DNA of 27,475 nucleotides from Nannochloropsis salina CCMP1776 (lineage: Eukaryota > Sar > Eustigmatophyceae > Eustigmatales > Monodopsidaceae), in contig SDOX01000012.1 of the NCBI GenBank assembly GCA_004565275.1, forward strand, positions 33,893 to 61,367, in the 5' to 3' direction. The notes beneath the pieces were generated by a model. That model was not told the origin of the DNA. It did not search any database and worked only from the letters and a program-made list of their open reading frames with translations. The first letter of the stretch is position 1. Each line of letters begins with the position of its first letter. The translations under genes were made by a program, and so were the position numbers. Positions 8,294-17,051 of this stretch are shown piece after piece.

Positions 8294-11200
8294 ATGGGTA
8301 ATCTACCGCCCTTTCCCATGCTGGCGCCAGCCACCATCGTGACGATGGTCCAGGCCGAAGCGGGCATCTCCATCGCCGGGCTCACCATTTCCCTCATGGC
8401 CTTGGCCTACGACCATATCATGTAAGGAGGGAGGGAGAGGACGGCGGGAAGGGGGGAAGCGCGGAGTTGGCAGGTTTGGGGGAGGGAGAGGGGGTGATGT
8501 CCTTGGGAGGGATCCGTGCATTTGCTCGCCGGCTCACGCTTCCTCCCGCCCGCCCTCCCTTCCTCCCGCCCGCCCTCCCTTCCTTCCGCACCAGTGCCAA
8601 GGAACCCCTCCGTTTCCACGCGCACATGACCATCGTCCTCTTCGTCTTCGACCTCCTGGACGCAATCCCCATGGTCCTCTCTCGCACCACCTTCGGCCAT
8701 CCCTGGCTGTGTGACGCCCAGGGGATCGCCATCACCGCCCTCGAGGTCATGATCGTCCTCTGGAACAGCTTCATGGCCCTGCAGGTGCGCCTTCCCTCCC
8801 TCCCTTCCTCCCTCCCTCCCTTGCCTTTCCGTCCCTCCCCTGGTTCCGACCCTCCCTCCCTCCCTCCCTCCCCCCCTCCTTCCCCCAGGTCTACCGCTGG
8901 ATCCTCCTCAAGACCGACACGAACACGCTTCGCCGCCAGCTCCACCCGGCCGTTGTCGTCATCGTCCTCTTCGCCCTCGCCAACACCGCCTTCTGGCGCC
9001 TGGCCGTCGCCCCAATGGACGGCTCGGCGGACCTCTGGTGCTGGATCCCCAAGTACATGCCCTGGGCCCGCTTTGGCTCCGTCTATATCTATGTCTACCC
9101 CTCCATGCTCTGGGTCTCTTGGGTTTTCATTCAGGTTCGGATATCGGGGCAGTCCCCTCCCTCCCGCCCTCCCTCCCGCCCTCCCCTTCTTCCCTCCCGT
9201 CCTCCCGTGGCGGGACCCCTCCCGCCCGCCCTCCCTCATGCCCCTCCCTCCCACCCTCCCTCCCTCCCTCCCTCCCTCAGGTCTACCGGCGCGTGGTCAT
9301 CACGCCCAAGAAAGGCTCCTCACACTCGGTCCGTCAGGCCGCCGCCCGCCTCCGCGTCGGCCGGAAGCTCATGCTTTACCTCCTCTGCTTTCTCGGCACC
9401 TGGACCTTCCCTATGATCAATCGGACCGTGCAGATGGGCGGGCACACCAATCCTTTCCTCCTCTTCCTCCACGTACGTGTGTCGGGCCCGCACGCCCTCC
9501 CTCCCGCCCTGGTCTTTTGGCTCTTTGTGTACCTCCCCTCCCTCCCCCGCGACCTCCCCTTGCCCTCCCTCCCTCCCTCCTCCCCTCCCTCCCTCCCTCC
9601 CCATGCTTCCCAGGTTTCTCATCCATTTCACCCCTTCTTGTCCCGCTAATGCATACAGGTCATCTCCAAACCCTCCATGGGCTTGTGGGACTCTCTCGTC
9701 TACGGCTCGGTAACCGCCGTTTTGAGCAGCCGTTTAAAAATGGGAAAATACGGGCGAAAGAAGGGGGCAGGGCCCTCCCTCGAGAGCGTGGACTTGGACC
9801 AGCCGGTGGAGGAAGGGGAGGGCGGGGGGGAGGGCGGGTTCAAGGGGGAAGGGGAAGGGAAGGACGTGGACGAGGACGACATCGTCTGGTTGGACAAGGA
9901 GGAGGATGGCGGGGAGGAAGAGTGGAAGGAGGCAGGCAGGAGGGAGAAGGCGATGGAGGAAGGGCGCCGGGGGAGCAGGTATTTTCATTTGAATTCAAAT
10001 TTGAATTCTATGAACGGGAAAGGACAGGTGTGCAAGGAGGGGGCTGGCCAGGGAAGCGGGAAGAAGCAGGAAGGGCGGGCCGCAGGTGGGGGAGGCACGG
10101 GGGAAGGAATCTGGGAAGTGGAGATGGGGAAGGAAGGCGGGGAAGAGAGGGGGGGCGGTACCGTGGGGACAAGCACCTGCTTGACCTCCATGGCGAAGGA
10201 GCTTCTCGGCACCGCAAGCGCCCTGGCTCCGAAACCGGTGGCAGGGGCAGCCACGGACGTGTCGGGGAGAGGGAGGACCAACGGCCCGGGCTTTGTCGGG
10301 CATGCCGGTTTCTCCGCCGCCGAAAAGCACCGAGGAGACGGCGACGGCACGGAAGAAGCGGAGGACAGGGCCAAAGGCCGTGCACCCTCCCTCCCGGCCC
10401 AGGCCTCCCTGTCCACCTCCTCTTCCCTGCGTCTTCCCCTCCCCGGTCGGCGCCATGCGCGACCCCCACCTCTGCGGGCTGCTTCCTCCAACGCCCTCCT
10501 CTCCCCCGCCCTTCCCCCCGCCCTCCCGCCCCCCACCCCACCCCTCACGGCCAGCATCTTCGTTTCCACCTACAACTGCGGCTCCCTCCCCCCCTCTGCC
10601 CTTTCCTCCTCCCTCCCTTCCCCCTCCTTCCTCCACGCCTGGATACCCCTCCACCACCACCTCTACATCATTGGTGTCCAGGAATTGAAGGGTCTGCAAG
10701 CCCTGAAACAGCTTTTGCACACGCATTTGGGAGGTCCCGCCGCTTTTCAAATGTATGGGCAGGAGATCAGTGTGGTGGGAAACGGCACGGCGTTGGCCGA
10801 ACGCTTGGGGGCGATCGCCCTCCTGGTGTACGCCAGGACGGAGGACGTGGAACGCGGCGTCTTCGAAATGACAGCGGTGCCCAAGGCGGGGGGGCAGCAG
10901 GTGTTGCAGGGGAAAAACCTCCTCGTGTGCCGCGCGGGAAACAAGGGGGCGGTCTGCCTCCCCTTCCGCTACCATCAGTCCACTCTGGTCGTGGCTGCTG
11001 CCCACCTGCCCGCCGACGGCTCTCGGCGGAGTAAGGTGGAGAAGCGGAACGCGAATCTGAGGTAAGGGGGAGGGACAAGGCGGGAAAGGAGACCGGACCA
11101 CGCTGAGGAAGGGTGGGAGGGTNNNNNNNNNNNNNNNNNNNNNNNNNNNNNNNNNNNNNNNNNNNNNNNNNNNNNNNNNNNNNNNNNNNNNNNNNNNNNN

Positions 11201-14200
11201 NNNNNNNNNNNNNNNNNNNNNNCTCTTCCCCGGCCCACCATTTTGCGTGGCCCAACCCGCCCCTCCACGCGTGTGCTTTTTGCACTTTCTCCTCATTTTT
11301 CCTCCTCCCTCTCTCCCTCCCTCCCTTTCCCCCTCCCTCCCTCCCTCCTTCCCTCTTCCCCCCCCTCAGACCGCATGCTGGGCACACCCGAGGAGGTCCT
11401 GGAGGCTATCGCCGAGTCTGCCCGGAAGGCCAAGAGGGACAGCCGGCGCCGGTGCCGTCGGGAGCTGGCACCTGGAGCCAAAGATAAGGAGCAAGCAGGG
11501 AGGGAGGAGGGCGGGAGGGAGGGGCGGGGGGAGGAGCCTCCTTGGTCCCCGTCATCCTCCTCCTCTTCCTCCACGCCGGCCCGCCTTCTCTCCGAGTCCT
11601 CCCCAGGCCCCGCCCACGGGCACAACCTCAGTCGCTGCAGCAGCGTGGCCCTGGAAGGATACTCGAGCAGCAGTAGCGACGACGAGAGCGGGGCGGAGGG
11701 CGGGGCGGAGGGCGGGGCAGAGGGAGGGTGGGACTGGCTCCAGGTCCGGTACCAGGGAGTGGAGGCGCGGGCAGCCCCCGCCCGGCCCTGCCTGCACTGG
11801 GACAATCTGGTCGAAACCCGTGACGAGTTAAGGAAGAATCAATCCGCGGGCGCGGTCCTTCACGGCTTCCGGGAGCACCCCATCTCCTTCCCGCCCTCCT
11901 ACCGGCGGGTCCGAGGTGAGAAGGGCGACGCCCACGACTATACGGACGTGCAGGTGTTGAAAAAGGCGTACTCGACCTACCTGGATGCGGCGGGGAAGAC
12001 GGTGGAGATCGAGGTGGTGCCTGAGGGGGGAGGGCGGGAGCGAGGGGGGGGCGGAGGGGAAGGGGGGGAGGGCACGAGCACTGGGAAAGGAAGGGAGGGC
12101 GTGGAGGTCGGAGGACCCACGCCGGCGGATGAGGACGACTACGACAACCGGGGCGGGGGCGGGAGGATGCGGTACGAAGCGACCTCCAACACCACTGTGG
12201 CCCATGCCGCTGTCTCCAGCGCCGCGCAGCCCTCCGCCTTGACCTCGGTCGAAGCCGCCGCCCTCTACAAAGTCCGGGTACCGAGTTATACGGATCGGAT
12301 CTGGCTCCACTCCCTCCCCGACGTGGCGAACGCCTTGTCCTTCCAATCCTACGAGTTGTGCGATGCCTTGTGGGAAAGCGACCATCGGCCCGTCTCCGCC
12401 GTCCTCCACCTCGACCTCCGCCCCGCCCTCAACATGCACCGCGCTTACCTCCAGGCGTACACTCCCCGCGCCCCTCTCTTACCCCTCCCTCCCCGGTCTC
12501 CGACGGCCATGATGAAGAACAAGGTCTCCTCCTTCTTCAACGGAACCAGCCACACGGGGGGAAATGGCGGGAGCGACATAGTCAAGAAAGGCTTGCGGAG
12601 GAGCGAGGGCAGCCACGGAGGGATCCGGGCCACGCCCTCGATCCGGAGACTGGACGTGGAAACAGCGGCCGCAGCGGCGGTAAAGGCCATTGCTGGCTGC
12701 CCTACCACCCAGTCATCGACCCCGTCCTCCGCGCCAGCCCTTCTCCAGCCGGCGCCAGCCCAGGCCCGGGAGGGAGGGCGGGAGGGAGGGCGGGAGGGAG
12801 GGAGGGCAGAAGGGCGGGCGGGCATGCCCCTTTCGCAGAACCTGGAGGCAGATAAACTCTCTGCCCCTGGTTCGTCGGGAGAAAGGGGATCCATGGCTTC
12901 GACCCTGCTCCATTTACCTGCGTCTTCGACGCTTTCTGCTCCCACCCTGCTGACCACCTCCCTCCCCCCCCCCCTCCCCCCTGGCCCCGCCGCGAGGCTT
13001 TCTAGACGCCCCTCCCTCTCCCTCCCTTCCACACCTAAGTTCAAATTCTCCAGCCTCTCACCGGGGGGAGGTCTGACGTTCGGGTGGGGAAGTGGGAGAT
13101 TTCTTGCCTCCTCCACGACCAGCCCTGCCTCCACCCCTTCCTCCACCCCTGCCTCCCTCCCCGCCCCTCGTTCGGGACCGACCTCCCGCCGAGCCAGCGA
13201 GTCCTTGTCCTCACCCTCGGTGCCCCTCCTGGTCTTCTACGTGAAGCTGAGCAACATGAGCATCACCTTGGAACCGCCTCCCTCCCTCCCTCCCTCCCTC
13301 CCTCCCTCCCTCTCCTCGCTTCCCTCGAACAAAGATTCCCCCCGGCCCATGGGGATGCTGCAGGGCCAAGGAGGGGAAGGGGGGCGGGAAGAAGCGAGCG
13401 GGGAAGGGGAGGTCGGCGGAGAGGGCGGAGGAGGACATGCCACCCAGGAGGTGCCCCCTGCCCCCCGCCCTCCCTCCCGCCCTCCCTCCCGCCCTCCCTT
13501 CCGCCCTCCCTCCCGTCCTCCCTCCCGCCCTCCCACGTCGGGGACGGGGAGGGCACCCGGGGTTCCGGCATGGGCGGGGGCGGGTTCAAACTCCCCTACA
13601 CGCAGCGGAAAGTCGGGCGGCTGGCCGTGCTGTTCCCCTTGCCCAGCGAAAACCAACTCGAGCATACGCACCGGACCTTGGAGTACTTGGACGCGACCAT
13701 CTGCCACGAATGGTCCACGTGGAGCCGGGAACGGAAAGGGCTGTTGAAGAGCACGAGCCACCACGAATGGCGGCAGGCCACCTCTGAGGAAGGGATCGTG
13801 GTCTCGGCGGCGATCAAGATAGGCGGGTCCTTGCACACCCTCCTGAAGCTCATCGACGTGAACGGGGGGGAGCTCGCCGAGGCCGTGCTGGCCTTGCCCC
13901 GGCCGGGGGGAGGGGGGGGAGGGAGCGGGGGAGGGATGGGGGGCAAGGGGAGGAAGAAACGAGTGACGGCAAGTCTGACGAAGCACACGGCTTACCGGGG
14001 GACCTTGTGCTGCGACGTCGAAGTGGTCAAGGTGAAGATCCAGCGGGAAGCCTCCGAGGGAGGGAAGAAGGGAGGGAAGCGGGGAAAGCGGGAGGAGAGT
14101 CTGCCTGCGAAGGCGCCGCCCACGTCGGGGCCGGGTACGCCCGTGGGCGAGGAAGGCTTGGGCGGGAAGAAGGGAAGGAAGAAGGGAGGGAAGGAGGGAG

Positions 14201-14658
14201 GGAAGGAGGGAGGGGAGGAGGGTGGAAAGGGGAGCGGCTCGCGGTTCGATTGGGAGACTGGGATGGTCGTCGAGGGCGAAAAGGCATGTGCGCCTCCCTC
14301 TGCTTTTCTCTCCCCTCCCCCGGTCCCTCTACCGCTACCTCCTCCTCCCCTTCCTCCGTGCCCTCCATCGTCTCGAGTGGAGCAGGTGTCGTCGCTTTCC
14401 CCTCCTTCATCGACTTCAGCTCCTCTTCCTCCTCTTCCTCCTCCTCCTCCATCTCTGCCTCCTCTTTCCCCCCCTCTTCCTCCTCCTTCTCCTCCTCCCT
14501 CTTTCACTCACCCCAATCCATCTTCTGCCTTCCCCGCAGCTCTGCCCGCCCCTCGCCCTCGAAGTCCCGCACCCTTCCAACCCCTTTCCTCTTCTCCCTC
14601 CCGCCCTCCTCCCTCTCCGCCCCCTCCTGCAGAGCATGGAGGAGGGGAGACGAACTAA
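8294..14658 (+). CDS. Seven-transmembrane receptor fused to inositol-polyphosphate 5-phosphatase (gap inside)
   Basis: Exons: 8294..8421, 8595..8784, 8889..9134, 9281..9472, 9659..11061, [missing exon in gap], 11370..13450, 13552..14658; about 1780 aa are visible. Seven hydrophobic helices lie at roughly residues 20-39, 52-71, 85-105, 125-142, 169-188, 217-236 and 244-268. Cys82 and Cys157 could form the usual TM3-loop disulfide. TM7 ends PSMGLWDSLVYG, close to the cAMP-receptor/Git3-like (class E) pattern. A Gly/Glu/Lys-rich linker follows, then a 5-phosphatase (IPPc) domain from about residue 549: FVSTYNCGS, IIGVQEL with the metal-site Glu at about 594, GNKGAVCLPF, AAAHLPADGSRRSKVEKRNA. After the gap come HGFREHPISFPPSYR, RVPSYTDRIW and WESDHRPVSAVL. 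The C-terminus has VPLLVFYVKLSNMSI and later strands that resemble a C2-type beta sandwich, then Pro/Ser-rich tail. It would remove the 5-phosphate of phosphoinositides or inositol phosphates at a membrane under receptor control. Confidence 0.85.
8422..8594 (+). other. Receptor-phosphatase intron 1, G-rich 5' end and C-rich 3' end
   Basis: It opens GTAAGGAGGGAGGGAGAGG and ends in repeated CCCGCCCGCCCTCCC before CACCAG. The ends are complementary, as in ATG3 intron 2. Confidence 0.75.
8785..8888 (+). other. Receptor-phosphatase intron 2, (CCCT)n-rich
   Basis: GTGCGC donor and CCCCCAG acceptor; the interior is almost wholly CCCT/CCTT repeat. It separates TM3 from TM4, at a Gln codon followed by VYRW. 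Confidence 0.75.
9239..9279. repeat. (CCCT)n tract before receptor exon 4
   Basis: Pyrimidine tandem repeat forming the polypyrimidine tract of the intron 9135..9280, which ends CTCAG. Confidence 0.8.
9991..10008. repeat. Perfect 18-bp palindrome inside the linker exon
   Basis: GAATTCAAATTTGAATTC equals its own reverse complement. It forms an AT-rich island inside a GC-rich purine-rich exon and encodes part of FHLNSNLNSM in the linker between receptor and phosphatase. Confidence 0.9.
11123..11222. other. Assembly gap of exactly 100 N
   Basis: A round-number run of N marks a scaffold join of unknown true length. It sits in an intron region flanked by a G-rich left side and a C-rich right side. 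Exon 9659..11061 ends with two bases of a codon, but the exon at 11370 needs one base before it, so the two cannot be spliced directly. At least one exon is hidden here. Confidence 0.95.
12767..12806. repeat. GGGAGGGC-type repeat within the phosphatase C-terminal exon
   Basis: Purine-rich tandem repeat read in frame as an Arg/Glu/Gly run between the 5-phosphatase domain and the C2-like part. Confidence 0.7.
13278..13312. repeat. (CCCT)n tract read as Pro/Ser/Leu run
   Basis: Tandem CCCT directly after the codons for KLSNMSITLE. It is in frame as a low-complexity Pro/Ser run and could alternatively belong to an unrecognised intron. Confidence 0.75.
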
Positions 14659-16691
14659 AAACAAAATGTCAGGAGACAGAAAGGGCAGAATCGACAAAAT
14701 TCCCTCTCAAAGGCGCGGAGGCATGAAAACGGAAGGCGAAAGACGAAGGTGTTTGAGGGAGGCGAAGGCAGGAGGGCTGCGAAACAAGATAGTAAAAAGT
14801 AGGAACTTAAAGCAGTGGATTGAAAAAGTAGGGTCGTTTGGAAAAGTAAAAGGGATTATAAGAATGTAAGGAGGAGTCGCTGCATCTGTTCTAAGGGACG
14901 GAAGGGGGGATAAATATCACCGACAGCTGCTCACTCTTACTAAAGAATATACATACTTGTAAAGTGCATTCCTGTGGGCATGGCTGATATTGCTGGAACG
15001 CAAGAGATTGATATTAAAGGTATTTTTCTGTAAGGATAAGTGTAACACGACGTCAGCATTAAAGAATCACGGAGAGGAGAGTGATGGCAAAAGCTACAAC
15101 GAGCAAATAGGACATGCTTCAGCCGCATGGCAGAATCTATTATTTTATTTAGTTTTTTGAATTGCACAAGCCGGTGGAGATTACCGCTATGATCATAACA
15201 AGGCGGAAACTAATAATCAGGTGACCGTGCAGGCAATAAATCCCGAGCGATGAAGATCCGCGCCCTGTAGGTGGCTTGATTGGTAGATTGGTAGCTCTAC
15301 ATAAAATTGAATTCAAGATCAATGCGGAGGAAAGGAGCATGTCATTTATTTTCAAGTGTGGTACATCCGCAGTGATGGGAAACTTCCGTCAAAAAGCACA
15401 CGCGGTTGTGGATTGGCAACAACGCGATCTAATTGAGCTGGTAAGGGTGAATTGGATTCTAATCTTGACACATCATCAGAAAAGCTCGTTGGGAGGCTTG
15501 TCCGGTAGAATATATACAATTAATGCTTCCTATTTGTGCCCTTGATTCAAAAGAGTACCCGTCTCAAAATCGAGGACAAAAGACCTTTTACAAAGAAAGC
15601 AGAGGGCGGGTCTATCGCCAAGAAAACGAAAAACCGTTTCTCGGGGCGGGCGAAGGCGAACGTTGGGGGGCTGAGGCGTGGTGCTGGCAAAAAAGGCGGT
15701 GGTACACATGCATACTGATCCGTCGACATGAGGAATGATTGATTGAGATACTTTCTACGCCTTTGCTTGCAATGTGATGATGCAATTGCCAGGCGTTGGG
15801 TCCTCATCCACAGCCACTTTGACGGTTGGAAGAGCCCTTTCGACGGTAGGATTCCATAGATTACAAAAGTTCTCGCGCTTACAATCCTCACCAGTGTCTT
15901 CCATCACCTGCTTTATTATTTCAGGCTAAAGTAATCATTTGCATGAGTAACAAGATGCTCATCAACTTGCCTGTGCGAGACCCGTCAAGCTTCTCGCGGA
16001 TGCATATCAGAGGGAAGCCTGCGGTACGTCTACGAAAGCTTTGCCGGTTTGAAGTACCCAGAATTGAACAAGATATTGAGCAGTACACGCATGAGAAGTT
16101 GTTCTTATTATAATGAAGGAGCGCGCGTGCAACAAAGATAGGGATGGTTCGCCATGCTTTCATATTAATGGGTGTTCATAGGTGTTCCATGACTGTGCTT
16201 TCTTTGCGACAATGGCATCACGCGCTCAGCCGTCTCAACCCCGGCACTCTATTGTCGTTTGTGGAATAACATATAGGTACAAGTCCCGCGTGAGCTTATT
16301 CCCACCAACGACACCAATGCCATGCAGGTACGCGAGACAAAACTATCCCTTGTGCTTAAAATTTGTCATTTCTTAATCTGGTAGATTTGTGTAACTGTCT
16401 TGCGACGCTATGATACAAAGATGAGTTTCGTGATCTTGATACACAACGCATAATGTGTTGAATTTGGACAACATTACCCTTTACGTAATATATGTTGATC
16501 GTCATAGCATAGCAAAAGAAATGGCATGCGATGCGTGAAAGAGGATGACATTTTTTTGTGGTGAAAATAGAGAGAAGAGCATCCAGTTGAAAAAAATATA
16601 TTGGGTCAAGATTCATTTCAAGGATTTCCGGCAACCCTCTTACAATCATGCCACACTATAGCCCACCCCTAATAGAGCAGGCGAGCCATGG
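14659..16691. other. AT-richer spacer, no supported gene
   Basis: Base composition drops sharply after the receptor-phosphatase stop codon and GGGA tracts vanish. A short basic open frame at 15536..15718 begins with GTG, not ATG, and has no recognisable motif. I see no tRNA, no transposon coding sequence and no tandem array. Confidence 0.4.
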
Positions 16692-17051
16692 ATGTTAGGC
16701 CTGGGTTCTCCCGCTGCCAGCATCTCTCGAATTCCTGCCTCAATTATCTCGCCCGGCTATCCACAAGCCTCTTCCTCCAAAGCACTTTCATCGAGTGGTT
16801 CGTCATTAGCGAAGAACTCCAGGATAAGCGCGGACGCTGACATTTCAATAGAAACAAAAGATGGAGGAAGTGATTTGACACCACCCGTAGCATCCGTGAC
16901 AAATAAACAAATGGTGGAGTGCGGCGATTTTTTAAATCAATCGAACTTATCGTCAAATAAACGACATGCGCCTGACAATTCAATAGAAGCATGCGATGGT
17001 ACTGAGGTTGAAGGATCACCAAAAGCGAAAAAGGTGATTCGCTTGAGTTAA
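16692..17051 (+). CDS. Hypothetical 119-aa Ser-rich ORF (weak)
   Basis: ATG to TAA, 119 codons, in AT-richer DNA. The product is Ser/Ala-rich and predicted disordered, with a basic end (SPKAKKVIRLS). No family is recognised. A second coding-looking stretch in another frame follows at about 17055-17178 (for example ARLKWRPPEEILFDHLPRNY), so this may be part of a longer or decayed gene of unknown kind. Codon use is unlike that of the confident genes nearby. It may also be chance. Confidence 0.3.
   Translation: MLGLGSPAASISRIPASIISPGYPQASSSKALSSSGSSLAKNSRISADADISIETKDGGSDLTPPVASVTNKQMVECGDFLNQSNLSSNKRHAPDNSIEACDGTEVEGSPKAKKVIRLS

Noticed and set aside
9979-10027. Possible 49-base intron (GT...ACAG) containing the palindrome
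   Set aside because: Its removal would shift the frame and break the link to the phosphatase domain, whereas reading through keeps it open.
8467-11034. 855-codon plus-strand open frame
   Set aside because: It crosses receptor introns and reads the receptor and phosphatase exons in shifted frames; the conserved residues lie in another frame.
13576-13600. tRNA B-box-like GGTTCAAACTCC
   Set aside because: No A box or cloverleaf around it; it lies inside the receptor-phosphatase coding region.
15536-15718. Small basic 60-codon frame rich in Lys and Gly
   Set aside because: Starts with GTG, no recognised motif, isolated in the AT-richer spacer; could be a terminal exon but nothing supports it.
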